NCBI GenBank assembly: GCA_903873965.1 | Contig: CAIQQO010000347.1 | Span: 1-64,000, forward strand | Direction of reading: 5' to 3' | Length of the DNA: 64,000 nt | Source: an uncultured bacterium | Lineage (GTDB): Bacteria; Chloroflexota; Anaerolineae; J036; Brachytrichaceae | Shown: positions 8,685 to 17,593 of the stretch, in pieces | How the letters are laid out: each line of letters starts with the position of its first letter | Position numbering within the stretch: position 1 is the first letter of the stretch | Notes under the pieces: generated by a model | What the model was told of the DNA's origin: nothing | Databases searched by the model: none | Seen by the model: the letters and a program-made list of their open reading frames with translations, nothing else | Position numbers and translations under genes: made by a program

Positions 8685-9845
8685 TTACGGAATGGCAATT
8701 AGCTTACGGATGACATTTTCCAGAATGGCAACACTGCGCTCAAACTCGGCAATGTTGACATGTTCGTTCGGCGTATGATCCAAGATGGAGTCGCCTGGAC
8801 CGTAGGCGACGATTGGGCACTCCCAGACTGGTCCCAGTACATTCAGATCGGCTGTGCCGGTTTTCAGCTTGAGCGCGGGGCGTGCGCCGTGCGCGCGGAT
8901 GGCGTCAATGAACGCGCGCGCCAGAACGGTATCTTTTGATGATCTCCACGCAACCTCGTGTCCGCTGAATGTCAAAAGCACGGTTGCATTGGCATTCATT
9001 ATCGCGCCCATTGCGTTTTCGCGTTTCAATTCTGTCGTTGAAGTAGAGGACGATCCACGTGCTGCTCCGACTGATACTTTTTCAGTAAAAGTGGAAGCCC
9101 ACAACTCGAAGGCCTGTTGCATTGCATGCGGGCTTTTTCCCTCCGGCAGACGCAGGCTGATGGTCAATTGACAACGTTCAGACATGCCATCGTCAAACGA
9201 GTTAATGTTGCGCAATGAAGGCAAAATCTGATCGAACGTCTTAGGTTTGTCAGCGTTATAGTCGTGGGCGTAACCATCCAGCCAGTTCCACAATTTCACG
9301 GCGTTCTCAGCTATGCTAGGTCCGGGCGCGGCTGTATGGCGAGATGGTTGCTCAAAAATTGCCTCAACCAGGAGGCGGCCTTTATATCCGAGAGTGACAC
9401 CATCAGCTCCACTCGGCTCGCCGATGATGCACAGTTCGGGCTGGTACTGGGTTGCCGCGTAACGTGCACCTTTGGATGTTGCAGCTTCTTCTTCAGTGGC
9501 GCCAACAACAATGACCTGCCAGCCATCCAGAGCGTCTGCTTCGGATGCCAGACGGGCGGCAGCGAGGATGAAGGCACACAGCGGGCCTTTCGCATCGACG
9601 GCGCCACGGCCATAGAGTGAGCCGTCTTCATAACGCACCGGTACAAGCCCGTCGACAGTGTCCATGTGTCCGAGCATGACCAGTTGCCGCGGCCCGTTAC
9701 CCAGAATGCCGACAGCATTTCCTGCTGCATCGATACTTGCGCGATAACCGCACGCGGCCATCTTGTCACGCAGAAAAAAAGCTACCTCTCCTTCCTGACC
9801 ACTCAGGCTGCGGATACGAACGCACTCTTCAAGGAGTTCGATCAT
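8685..9845 (-). CDS. lysK: [LysW]-lysine / [LysW]-ornithine hydrolase
   Basis: This M20-family zinc peptidase of 386 residues releases the finished amino acid (lysine, or ornithine) from the C-terminal Glu of the carrier protein LysW. Visible metal and catalytic motifs are GHMDTVDG (metal His and Asp), [21 protein letters not shown] (catalytic Glu pair) and GEPSG. The C-terminal half has [11 protein letters not shown] and [10 protein letters not shown] with the last metal His. It starts 7 bases after the lysJ stop. Related M20 enzymes such as ArgE act on acetylated substrates, but the lysW neighbourhood makes LysK the best call. Confidence 0.85.
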   Translation of the reverse strand: MIELLEECVRIRSLSGQEGEVAFFLRDKMAACGYRASIDAAGNAVGILGNGPRQLVMLGHMDTVDGLVPVRYEDGSLYGRGAVDAKGPLCAFILAAARLASEADALDGWQVIVVGATEEEAATSKGARYAATQYQPELCIIGEPSGADGVTLGYKGRLLVEAIFEQPSRHTAAPGPSIAENAVKLWNWLDGYAHDYNADKPKTFDQILPSLRNINSFDDGMSERCQLTISLRLPEGKSPHAMQQAFELWASTFTEKVSVGAARGSSSTSTTELKRENAMGAIMNANATVLLTFSGHEVAWRSSKDTVLARAFIDAIRAHGARPALKLKTGTADLNVLGPVWECPIVAYGPGDSILDHTPNEHVNIAEFERSVAILENVIRKLIAIP

Positions 9846-9852
9846 GGATGAT

Positions 9853-11016
9853 TCAGTTCGTAGCCGCTAATACCTTGGCGACTTTCTCGATGACAATGTC
9901 CATCTGCTCATAAGTGATGATGGCAGGGGGCAGGAAGCGCAAGACATTCAGCCCGGCGGGAATGGCGAGCACGCCTTCGTTCTGCAGACCGCGGATGTAC
10001 GGGGCTGTCTTGGTCTTTAACTCGGCGCCCAGCATCAGGCCGAGGCCGCGCACTTCGCGGATAACGGGCGAATTGATTTCCTCAAGGCGCTCTTTGAAGT
10101 ACTGGCCTTTTTCTGCGGCAAGTTTTGGAATATCCAATCGCTTCATTTCCTGCAGTGACGCTATACCTGCTGCAGCTGCGAGAGGATTACCGCCAAATGT
10201 GGTACCGTGCACGCCCGGAGCCAGGTTCTTAACCGTTTTGCTGATGCCTACTGCACCCATGGGGACGCCGCCGCCGATGGCTTTGCCCATCGCCAACAAG
10301 TCGGGAACGATGCCGAAGTGCTCCAACGCGAACCACTTGCCGGTGCGCCCAAATCCTGACTGGACTTCATCAAGGATCAGCAACGCACCTCGCTCGTCAG
10401 CCAGCTGGCGCAACCCTTGCAGATACTCAATGGTTCCCGGGTGAACACCACCTTCTCCCTGAATCGGTTCAACCATGATCGCCGCGGTCTGATCATTCAC
10501 TGCTTCGCGCATGGCCTCAAGGTTGTTGTAAGGGACGTGGCTGAAGCCTGGAACCAGCGGCTTAAATGGATCGCGGTACTTGGGATCATAGGTTGCAGAG
10601 AGTGATCCCATCGTGCGCCCATGAAACGCGCGGACCGTGGCTATGATATCGGTTCGTCCAGTGCTCAATCGAGCAAACTTGAGTGCTGCCTCATTGGCTT
10701 CAGTGCCAGAACTACACAGGAAAATACGGTTAAGCTGCTGCGGCAAGATGGTATAAAGCAATTCCATGAACTGCGCGCGCTTATCGTTGTAATAGATCTC
10801 TGAGCAACTGAGCAGTGTGGCTGCTTGATCCGCGATTGCCTTCACAACAGCTTCATTGCTATAGCCCAGGGTGTTGACGCCCTGGTTGGAGGCGCAGTCG
10901 ATATAACTTCGACCGGTGTCATCCCACAGTGTGGCATCCTTGCCGCGAACGATGACGAGGTCGCGTTTTTGATAAATACCAGGCGTGTGCAGTTGTTCAA
11001 GTTCCTGAATCGACAT
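9853..11016 (-). CDS. lysJ: [LysW]-aminoadipate semialdehyde / glutamate semialdehyde aminotransferase
   Basis: This PLP-dependent class III aminotransferase has 387 residues, in the ArgD/LysJ range. It transfers an amino group from glutamate to the semialdehyde held on LysW. Key parts are SSGTEANEAALKFAR (cofactor binding), FHGRTMGSL, MVEPIQGEGGV, ILDEVQSGFGRTG and the Schiff-base lysine in MGKAIGGGVPMG, followed by HGTTFGGNPLA. It lies between lysZ and lysK with short spacing, so the LysW-linked substrate is preferred over free N-acetyl intermediates. It may serve both lysine and arginine synthesis. Confidence 0.88.
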   Translation of the reverse strand: MSIQELEQLHTPGIYQKRDLVIVRGKDATLWDDTGRSYIDCASNQGVNTLGYSNEAVVKAIADQAATLLSCSEIYYNDKRAQFMELLYTILPQQLNRIFLCSSGTEANEAALKFARLSTGRTDIIATVRAFHGRTMGSLSATYDPKYRDPFKPLVPGFSHVPYNNLEAMREAVNDQTAAIMVEPIQGEGGVHPGTIEYLQGLRQLADERGALLILDEVQSGFGRTGKWFALEHFGIVPDLLAMGKAIGGGVPMGAVGISKTVKNLAPGVHGTTFGGNPLAAAAGIASLQEMKRLDIPKLAAEKGQYFKERLEEINSPVIREVRGLGLMLGAELKTKTAPYIRGLQNEGVLAIPAGLNVLRFLPPAIITYEQMDIVIEKVAKVLAATN

Positions 11017-11049
11017 TTTCCATTCTCCTTGGATTTTTGCAATCGAATG

Positions 11050-11856
11050 CTATCTACTGATGACGGTGCCTTTGCCTGCGATGGCATTGGCGATGGGATT
11101 GGGCAGACGGGCATCAGCGAATACCACCTGCTCGACGCCTCCGGCAATGGCTTCCGTTGCGCCTAATACTTTCTTTTTCATGCGGCCTTCCGCGAATGAA
11201 AGCGCCTGCTCTAGCTCACTGTACTTGATATGTGTAATTAACGTGCTCTCATCTGGGAATTGACGCAACAGCCCAGGCACATTGGACAGAATAATCAACT
11301 GCTTCGCGCCGATGGCAGAAGCGATCATCGCAGCGGCACGGTCACCGTCGACATTGATGGCTTCACCTTCTGTGCTGCATGCAGGCGGCGTTATGACGGG
11401 TGTGTAGCCTGCTCCTGATAGTAAAGCCAGCAGCCCGGTGTTGACCTTTTCCACTTTGCCTGTGTAATCGTCACGCACCAGTATCTGGCGGCCATCCACG
11501 ATCGCGCGCACAGATGCCTTGCGCGGACCCTCCAGCAAGCGTCCGTCTATACCGCTGAGTCCAATGGCGTTGACACCGCGCTTTTGTAAGCGCTCAACGA
11601 TGCGCGTGTTCATCTTTCCGGCGTATACCATGGCAAAGATGTCAAGCGTCTCGGAGTCCGTGTACCTCGACGTATAACCCTGTGCCGAGGTCAGGATGCG
11701 CGGAGGCTTGCCTAGCCTTTCAGAGATGACATTGGTTTCATGTGAACCACCATGAACCAGAATAACCTGTGTGCCTGACTTGACCAGGGCAGCAATATCA
11801 TCGCACACGAGATCGTAGTTGATACCGGCAGAACCACCGACTTTGACGACTATCAT
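11050..11856 (-). CDS. lysZ: [LysW]-aminoadipate/glutamate kinase
   Basis: This 268-residue amino acid kinase, related to ArgB, phosphorylates the side-chain carboxylate of the LysW-bound substrate. It opens with the phosphate-binding IVVKVGGSAG and contains VILVHGGSHE, IGLSGIDGRL, INVDGDRAAAMIASAIGA and ILSNVPGLL, as expected for the family. The ATG at 11856 is chosen because AAGGA precedes it and the conserved N-terminus begins there; the frame stays open to 12012 but that extension overlaps lysY and has no family similarity. An 89-base gap separates it from lysY. Confidence 0.87.
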   Translation of the reverse strand: MIVVKVGGSAGINYDLVCDDIAALVKSGTQVILVHGGSHETNVISERLGKPPRILTSAQGYTSRYTDSETLDIFAMVYAGKMNTRIVERLQKRGVNAIGLSGIDGRLLEGPRKASVRAIVDGRQILVRDDYTGKVEKVNTGLLALLSGAGYTPVITPPACSTEGEAINVDGDRAAAMIASAIGAKQLIILSNVPGLLRQFPDESTLITHIKYSELEQALSFAEGRMKKKVLGATEAIAGGVEQVVFADARLPNPIANAIAGKGTVISR

Positions 11857-11945
11857 AATCGCATCCTTATCCAGGTTATTGGGAGCAACCACAAGACAGA
11901 GTGTTGGCATCGACAAGGTGTGCCGGCTCCATAGCTCAGCGGTCA

Positions 11946-13010
11946 CTACGGATGTAGGCCGGGAAACTCCAGCCCGGCGCGTTCCTCGAAGCCATGCATG
12001 ACGTTCATACACTGTACGGCAGAACCTGCCGCACCCTTCATCAGGTTATCAATGGCGCAAAGACAAGTCACCTTACGCCCATCATCGCTGATCGCGAATC
12101 CAACATCAGCCCAGTTGCTGCCCGAAAGTATTTTTGGTTCAGGAGCACGGAAAATGCCAGAATTTGTTTTCACGATGCGCACAAAGGGTTCACCCTTGTA
12201 GCAGTCTCTGAAGGCCTTCCAGAGGTTTTTTTCTTGGACGGGTTCGCGGGTAAAGCAATGCACCGTAGCCAGAACGCCTCGTACCATCTCGATCGATGTA
12301 GCCGACATGTGAACTGTTGCCTGTGGTGACTCTTTATCGACTACCGCAATCATCTGTTCGACTTCCGCAGCGTGTCGATGTCCGGCGGGGGCATAAGACC
12401 GCACTGCCCCGCTGCGCTCCGGATGGTGCGAGGCATCACTGGCCACAGCGCCTGCCTCACTGCTGCCGACCTTGGTGTCGCTGATGATGGGCTTGCTCAT
12501 ATCGAGTAGATTGGCTTTGACCAAAGGCATCAGAGCTAGGTTGGTAGCAGTGGCATTACAGCCGACGCCACTGGCGTAACGAGCACCCGCGAGTTGCCCC
12601 CGTGTCATTTCAGGAAGGCCATAGACGAATTTGTCTATCCACTGGGGAGCAGGATGGGCGCCGCCATACCACCGCGCGTAGGCTTTGGGATCGCGCAACC
12701 GAAAATCGGCGCTTAAGTCGATGATTGTACCGGCCAGTCCAGCCCAGCGATCGATCTGGGTTGACGCTTCACCGTGAGGTAGACACAGAAATGCAATGTC
12801 GCTTGCAGTGGCATCCTCAGGTCGGATAAACTGCAGGTTGCCTGCTGAGGTGTTGCGCAGGTTCGGGTGAACGGTGTGCGCATACTCACCCATACGTGAT
12901 CGTGACGTGATCTGCGTCACTTCCACCAACGGATGAGCATTTAAGATGCGCAGTAGTTCGCCACCGGTGTAGCCTGTACCTCCAACGATGGTGCATGATA
13001 ACTTTGCCAT
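11946..13010 (-). CDS. lysY: [LysW]-aminoadipyl/glutamyl phosphate reductase
   Basis: This 354-residue NADPH-dependent reductase of the ArgC/LysY family turns the acyl phosphate on LysW into the semialdehyde. The N-terminus has the dinucleotide fold motif IVGGTGYTGGELLR. The catalytic cysteine is in ASGVGCNATATNLAL. The C-terminal part has HRHAAEVEQ and GAAGSAVQCMNVMHGF. Its start codon overlaps the lysX stop by one base (TAATG), showing translational coupling. Substrate could be aminoadipyl or glutamyl phosphate, or both. Confidence 0.88.
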   Translation of the reverse strand: MAKLSCTIVGGTGYTGGELLRILNAHPLVEVTQITSRSRMGEYAHTVHPNLRNTSAGNLQFIRPEDATASDIAFLCLPHGEASTQIDRWAGLAGTIIDLSADFRLRDPKAYARWYGGAHPAPQWIDKFVYGLPEMTRGQLAGARYASGVGCNATATNLALMPLVKANLLDMSKPIISDTKVGSSEAGAVASDASHHPERSGAVRSYAPAGHRHAAEVEQMIAVVDKESPQATVHMSATSIEMVRGVLATVHCFTREPVQEKNLWKAFRDCYKGEPFVRIVKTNSGIFRAPEPKILSGSNWADVGFAISDDGRKVTCLCAIDNLMKGAAGSAVQCMNVMHGFEERAGLEFPGLHP

Positions 13011-13858
13011 TATGCACTCGCTACTTTCACAGCGTACTCTACGATCGCGCCGGGTATATCGACGCCGGTTGGCGCAACGCTGTTGCGGAATTCCATCGTG
13101 TGATTGATCTCATTGATCAAGAAGCCGCGTACAGTATCTTCGAGTACATCCACAGCGACGATACCACCGCCTACTGCTGTGGCTCCGGCAGAACACAACG
13201 CATCGAGTTCCGGTGTTACTGGGCAGTTTGTGGCTTTACCGCCGCGTGCTGTATTGGTGATCCAGTGTTCCGAAGTACGGTAGATCGCCGCAATGGTTTT
13301 CCCATCGACCACAAAGGCGCGGATATCGCGCATGGGTTTGTTGATGTATTCCTGAATGTAGTAGATATGTTGTTCGTAGTTGCCCAGCACATCGCGTAGT
13401 TCCAGAAAGCCTTCAGCTGCATCACGATCGTTGATTCGAGTTACCATGCGCCCCCATGATCCAACCACGGGTTTCAGAACGCAGGGATACCCCATCTCTT
13501 CGATGGCTTGTTGGGCAGAATCGACAGTGAACGCCAGCTTGGTTCGCGGTGTGGCTACGTTATGTTGCACTAGTAGTTGTGATGTCACGAACTTGTCACC
13601 GCAATTCTCAACGACATCATACGTGTTAACCGTCTTGACGCCGGCAAGCTTGAGAGTGCGCAGGATATAGCGTGCGCGGCTTTGCGACACACACCTTTCG
13701 ACGATGACATCGTATTGCTTCCACGCATCGAGAGCGTGCAAGTCAAACTTGATACCGCGGTCATCGATGACTTCACAGGGCACGTTGCGCTTGGCAAAAG
13801 CCTCGATCAGCATCTTTTCTTCGGGGCGTACGAGCGAGCAAATGATGGCTGCCTTCAT
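13010..13858 (-). CDS. lysX: [LysW]-aminoadipate ligase (LysX/ArgX, ATP-grasp)
   Basis: This 282-residue RimK-type ATP-grasp ligase attaches the amino group of aminoadipate (or glutamate) to the C-terminal glutamate of LysW. Visible elements are a Rossmann-like N-domain, the ATP-grasp core around [40 protein letters not shown] and the metal-binding end [12 protein letters not shown]. The start overlaps the lysW stop by one base. Whether it prefers aminoadipate, glutamate or both cannot be settled by eye; homocitrate synthase in the same operon favours aminoadipate. Confidence 0.88.
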   Translation of the reverse strand: MKAAIICSLVRPEEKMLIEAFAKRNVPCEVIDDRGIKFDLHALDAWKQYDVIVERCVSQSRARYILRTLKLAGVKTVNTYDVVENCGDKFVTSQLLVQHNVATPRTKLAFTVDSAQQAIEEMGYPCVLKPVVGSWGRMVTRINDRDAAEGFLELRDVLGNYEQHIYYIQEYINKPMRDIRAFVVDGKTIAAIYRTSEHWITNTARGGKATNCPVTPELDALCSAGATAVGGGIVAVDVLEDTVRGFLINEINHTMEFRNSVAPTGVDIPGAIVEYAVKVASA

Positions 13859-14052
13859 TATTCTCCCCAGTCTTCTTCTTCAGTAGGCGCTAGCGCCAGG
13901 GTGAGTGTGCCTAGATCGACGACTTCCAGTTCAGCGCCGCAATCCGGGCAACGCACGAGCTCGTGCAATACCGGTGCACTTTTGAAAGTGATGGTACCAC
14001 CGCACTCTGGACACTCTGCTGACATTGTGTCAGCCGCATTAGCTTGAGACAT
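13858..14052 (-). CDS. lysW: Amino-group carrier protein LysW
   Basis: This small acidic carrier protein (64 residues) has two CPxCG-type zinc knuckles (CPECG and CPDCG), a central beta-rich segment and the diagnostic C-terminal EDWGE, whose last glutamate carries the growing lysine or ornithine precursor. The ATG at 14052 follows GGAGG with ideal spacing. It is the first structural gene of the operon, and its abundance would limit the whole pathway. This fits the attenuator-like leader directly upstream. Confidence 0.95.
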   Translation of the reverse strand: MSQANAADTMSAECPECGGTITFKSAPVLHELVRCPDCGAELEVVDLGTLTLALAPTEEEDWGE

Positions 14053-14086
14053 TGTTTTTTCCTCCAGTTGAACAACTAGACCGATG

Positions 14087-14125
14087 CAAAATAAAAGCTC
14101 CCGGCTATGGGACGCCTGGGAGCTT
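14087..14125 (-). terminator. Attenuator terminator upstream of lysW
   Basis: On the minus strand AAGCTCCC (14118-14125 side) and GGC pair with GCC and GGGAGCTT, giving an 11-base-pair stem with one bulged A and an 8-base loop, followed by TTTTATTTT. It lies between the leader peptide and lysW, so transcription must read through it to reach the operon. Confidence 0.75.
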
Positions 14126-14151
14126 GCCAATCATTTATCGCATGACGTACA

Positions 14152-14178
14152 AAGCTAACCAGACCCGTTACTGTCCGG
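14152..14178 (-). promoter_or_regulatory. Antiterminator and pause-hairpin segments of the lysW leader
   Basis: The segment read as GTCTGGTTAGCTT on the minus strand (14152-14164) can pair with the 5' arm of the terminator (AAGCTCCCAGGC): 5 pairs, a small internal loop, then 6 pairs including one G-U. The same segment can instead pair with CCGGAC (14173-14178) just upstream through GTCTGG. This gives the classic 1:2, 2:3, 3:4 alternative pairing of amino-acid attenuators. Pairings were found by eye; energies were not computed. Confidence 0.6.
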
Positions 14179-14226
14179 CTCACGGCCTTGCTTCTTGTCT
14201 TTGATAAAGATGCATATACTCATCAT
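14155..14226 (-). CDS. Putative lysine leader peptide of the lysW operon
   Basis: This short frame of 23 codons starts with ATGATG and ends in TAG inside the antiterminator segment. Residues 9-12 are Lys-Asp-Lys-Lys (codons AAA GAC AAG AAG at 14191-14202), a lysine cluster placed about 12 bases before the first hairpin segment. The start lies only one to four bases from the expected transcription start, so the message would be leaderless or nearly so; there is no Shine-Dalgarno site. Function as a lysyl-tRNA sensor is inferred from this architecture. It is too short for ordinary gene calling. Confidence 0.6.
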   Translation of the reverse strand: MMSICIFIKDKKQGREPDSNGSG

Positions 14227-14234
14227 CGCGGTAA

Positions 14235-14263
14235 CTAATACCACGCACCAGGCGCTCTGTCAA
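14235..14263 (-). promoter_or_regulatory. Strong sigma-70-type promoter of the lysW operon
   Basis: On the minus strand, a perfect -35 TTGACA (14258-14263) is followed after 17 bases by TATTAG (14235-14240) with an extended -10 TG one base upstream. Transcription should start near 14228, next to the leader-peptide start. Confidence 0.75.
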
Positions 14264-14373
14264 ATTAAAACCGTGTTTTCCTGTGTGTCAAGGTGTGGCA
14301 GGTCATTCCCAAGCTACTTACTGCGCCGCCCCAGGTCGAAGTGTGCCGCATGGCCATCTCAACCGGGTACGCT

Positions 14374-16716
14374 TCACGGTTTTTGATAGATAACTTTCGC
14401 CGCAATATCTCGCTCAAAGGCAGGCGCGATGATCTCTAACCGTCCATCCACAGCAGCAGCCGATTGACTTGCCACGAGATTGTCCGTTCGCGTGTCATAC
14501 CAACCAACGCGATAGGTTCCCGCTTTCATGGCTATGAGTTGCACCGTGATGTCCTTACGAGATGGGAAATTGACCTTCCAGTCGGCATCACCTGGTTTGT
14601 TGAACATCGTCGCCATACGGAATTCGGATTCGATGACGTCAACCGAAAATGAGGCGCTGCGTAACCAGACTAAGGCGACGTCTTCTTTGCCCAAGGCTGA
14701 CACTTGAACTGTGTTGGTCAGCACATCTGCCTGCCAGGGCGCAAGTAAAGACAGGTCCTGATCCGCAAGGAATTGGCTCAGTCCTTTCAAGTGATACCAG
14801 TAGTGGTTAGGCTCGATGTAATTATCCCACCACCAGTACATGGCGGCACTGGCATACCCAGTAAACGTGGCTGCCCATAGACCGTTGTGGAATTGGATAC
14901 CCTCATTGTCAAAGCGGGTTGGTTGTTCGCCAGAACCAGAATACCCAAACTCGGTAAATAGGACGGGTTTCTCCGGACTACGCGTCGTACCATTGCCCAT
15001 CTCGCGCAAGGCTTTGGGCATACTGATGCGGGGATCGTAGGCGCTATATAGATGCTGCTGCAGCATGTCAAGTTCAGGCATGGAAATGATGCGTGGGTCA
15101 TTAGCGTCTGAATAACTGATGCTGGTGAGATGATGGTACGGATCAACAGTGCGCATATAGGCTGTCATCTCTTTGAGCCACGGTCTGAGCAGATTGGGAT
15201 CAGCAAATGGCGTGAAATTGACTTCGTTCCACCATTCCCAGGCCAGCAGATTGGGTGAGTAGGCCCAGCGAGCTGCAATATAGCGTAAGCGTTGCTTGAA
15301 CAACTGGCGCGCAGTTGCGTTATCTGCAAAATCATCGGGCGTTTTGCATGGCCCACCCAGTTCTGCGTTGTACGGATTGTCAACCCATTCCGGATTCACC
15401 CGAATATTGAACGCGCCGTGGTTGATCAACACCAGAATGATGTACACGCCACGTTTTTCAGCCATCTGCATCACTTGATCGAGTAACCAGGCGCGATCGA
15501 GGCGATATCGCCCAAGACCAAGGTCTTTCCATTCGATTCCAAATGACCATGATGACATCCAGATGCGGGCAACACTAGAACCGTTTTGTTGCAAAGCATC
15601 AAACCAGCGTGCGAAATCTTTCAGGGGCTCATCGTGCCCCCATGCCAGGTTAATACCTATTGGAAAGAAGGCTTCCTTATTATCGAAAGCCAGGTAACGA
15701 GGATTTGACGGATTAACACGTACGAATCCTCGCGACACAGCGGGAAAGACGGTGAACGACATCGGTGATGACGCATGAATCCCTTGCACAAGAGTGGTCG
15801 TAAGAATAGCCGTGGCGGTCCAGTCGCCTTCTTCGGTTGGGCTAAAGCGTGCACTCCATTGTTGCGGGCCAGAAGGAACACGCCCGTCCGGAGAGAATGA
15901 CTGGTACGTGAATGCCGGTATCGTGGTTGTCATACCCGACGGAGATGCCAATTGGACTTCGATCGCTATCAGACTCGTATCGAAAGTATTACTGACAGAC
16001 AAGGTCGTGCTGATGTCAAAGTCAAGCCTGGCATACTGAAACGTTTTCGTCATGGCAGGACGCAGTTTGATGAGAGCATCGTCGGTATCATTGGCGCGAT
16101 TCGCGGTGGCTTGAGGCGCGGTTTTTGTGACGAGAATCAATTTGTCAACAAAGACACTTCCCGTGTTTACGGGCGAAAGTACCAAAACGAGTTGATGGAT
16201 TGCTTCTGCCCGTTGCAATGTTGCTGTGTACTGCCAGTCTGTCATGGATGTCCTGAATGTCGACGCCGTCAGGTCAAATTGAACAGCGTTGCTGCCCGGC
16301 TTCAGTGGGATAGGGAGACTTTCCTGCCATTGACTTCCATCGATGAATGCTATGCTCACACTCTCTGCAGCGCCATTTTCATTAAACAAGTCGAAGGCAA
16401 ACTCCTTTCCGACGGAAAGGTTGAGTGACCGATTTTGAATGAAGATTGCCCTTGACGTACTGCCTTTATCAAAGCTAAGCTGGATCGACTGGGCACCGCG
16501 CGTTGCATGGCGTGTGGATACGGTAGTACGGGTTGCGCTGCTATCGGCGAATAAAGGCCAACCACCTGCAATCCATGTTGTTGCCGTACCCTCGAAGTCA
16601 TCTATCACACCATCGAACGAAACAGTATTGCTTCCGGAGGTTTCAGGAACCGGCCCACTGCAAGCGGCTAGTACTGATACAGTGACAAGGACTAGCGTTA
16701 ACAAACGATGAATCAC
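14374..16716 (-). CDS. Lipoprotein glycoside hydrolase (DUF5060-like domain plus GH5-like barrel)
   Basis: This surface-anchored protein of 780 residues has a lipoprotein signal peptide ending in lipobox LAAC. Residues of roughly 35-200 look like a carbohydrate-binding beta-sandwich. The next block, ending near GDWTATAIL and followed by FFPIGINLAW, resembles DUF5060, which normally precedes GH5-type catalytic domains. The barrel contains EWWNEVN, where the Glu after Asn would be the acid/base, and LFTEFGYSG with the likely nucleophile Glu. The C-terminal end is a beta domain. Substrate is unknown; a beta-linked polysaccharide is likely. It is the last gene of a three-gene minus-strand group with two membrane proteins. 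Confidence 0.7.
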   Translation of the reverse strand: MIHRLLTLVLVTVSVLAACSGPVPETSGSNTVSFDGVIDDFEGTATTWIAGGWPLFADSSATRTTVSTRHATRGAQSIQLSFDKGSTSRAIFIQNRSLNLSVGKEFAFDLFNENGAAESVSIAFIDGSQWQESLPIPLKPGSNAVQFDLTASTFRTSMTDWQYTATLQRAEAIHQLVLVLSPVNTGSVFVDKLILVTKTAPQATANRANDTDDALIKLRPAMTKTFQYARLDFDISTTLSVSNTFDTSLIAIEVQLASPSGMTTTIPAFTYQSFSPDGRVPSGPQQWSARFSPTEEGDWTATAILTTTLVQGIHASSPMSFTVFPAVSRGFVRVNPSNPRYLAFDNKEAFFPIGINLAWGHDEPLKDFARWFDALQQNGSSVARIWMSSWSFGIEWKDLGLGRYRLDRAWLLDQVMQMAEKRGVYIILVLINHGAFNIRVNPEWVDNPYNAELGGPCKTPDDFADNATARQLFKQRLRYIAARWAYSPNLLAWEWWNEVNFTPFADPNLLRPWLKEMTAYMRTVDPYHHLTSISYSDANDPRIISMPELDMLQQHLYSAYDPRISMPKALREMGNGTTRSPEKPVLFTEFGYSGSGEQPTRFDNEGIQFHNGLWAATFTGYASAAMYWWWDNYIEPNHYWYHLKGLSQFLADQDLSLLAPWQADVLTNTVQVSALGKEDVALVWLRSASFSVDVIESEFRMATMFNKPGDADWKVNFPSRKDITVQLIAMKAGTYRVGWYDTRTDNLVASQSAAAVDGRLEIIAPAFERDIAAKVIYQKP

Positions 16717-16771
16717 TTTAGTATTGAGGTGTTTTTACCGACTGATCCTGCATCAGCCGTATCGCAGAGGA

Positions 16772-17590
16772 TTAATACGGTAAACCAAGTTGGTGGGTTA
16801 AGGCTGCCCTGACGATGACGATGATCATGATCTCCGTAATCGTGAAAAAGATGCCCGCAATCACAGGAAGTATTAATTGGCGCCAGTGCTCTGTTTTAGC
16901 CTCGCGTTTCATCAGAAGCATCACCAGCAGTCCATTGACGATGATAAGGAGTGTAACGACGCCTAGAGTACTGATCAGCGCAATGGGGCCATAGAGAAAA
17001 TCAGGTTGCCAGAGGACAATGGCAATTACGCTTAGCGCTATGATAACTAGTCGAATGATGTCGCGCCAGGATCCGACAGTGGACTCCTCGCTGGTCAGTT
17101 CGGGGCGCCAGATGGCCGAGTTAAATAGCGCTACGACAAAGCTGCTGAGTGTAACTCCCATAAAGGCGCCAGTTACAAGACGCAGCCAGTTCTGCGGCAT
17201 GTAGATAAAAACCTGGCCGCGCAACAAAAGCATATAGGAGTTGAACCCATCAAATGCCCAGGCCAGAAAGAAGGCAATCAGTGCCAGCGTATAGGGCCAG
17301 CGTGGAAACTGCGCCAATCGCTCACGACTGACGACGGCGTAGCTTAGCATGCCTATCAATGCCGCGCTGAACATGCCAGTATCGCGTGCACATAAGGGTA
17401 GTTGCGTGTTCGCGATAAAGAACGATCTGTCGGCGATACGATGGCATACAGCGTACCCCACCAGGTTGAGAGTCTGCAGGCTGTCTTTAGGTGCCAGCGC
17501 AGCAATGACGGCAATGGCTAGTAAAATGACCGCGGGCCATAGAACTCTGCCCCAGGGTTTTAGTGGCGCTAAACTTTTTTGACTGACCAT
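16772..17590 (-). CDS. DUF2085 family membrane protein
   Basis: This 272-residue polytopic membrane protein has about seven hydrophobic segments. The segment VCHRIADRSFFI followed by LPLCARDTGMF closely follows the DUF2085 pattern, in which a CH..P.RSF motif and a C.RDTG motif are conserved; they may bind metal, but the family is uncharacterised. Its start is 3 bases after the stop of the antiporter-like gene, so the two are coupled and their products may work together in the membrane. Confidence 0.65.
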   Translation of the reverse strand: MVSQKSLAPLKPWGRVLWPAVILLAIAVIAALAPKDSLQTLNLVGYAVCHRIADRSFFIANTQLPLCARDTGMFSAALIGMLSYAVVSRERLAQFPRWPYTLALIAFFLAWAFDGFNSYMLLLRGQVFIYMPQNWLRLVTGAFMGVTLSSFVVALFNSAIWRPELTSEESTVGSWRDIIRLVIIALSVIAIVLWQPDFLYGPIALISTLGVVTLLIIVNGLLVMLLMKREAKTEHWRQLILPVIAGIFFTITEIMIIVIVRAALTHQLGLPY

Positions 17591-17593
17591 GGT

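Noticed and set aside
11856-12012. Longer N-terminus for lysZ
   Set aside because: The open frame continues, but the added 52 residues overlap lysY and the kinase family starts exactly at IVVKVGGSAG after a good ribosome site.
14053-14230. L-box (lysine) riboswitch or T-box upstream of lysW
   Set aside because: The 175-base leader is too short for the full L-box, the conserved L-box core and the T-box sequence (TGG-N-ACC-type) are not seen, and the leader-peptide arrangement explains the terminator better.
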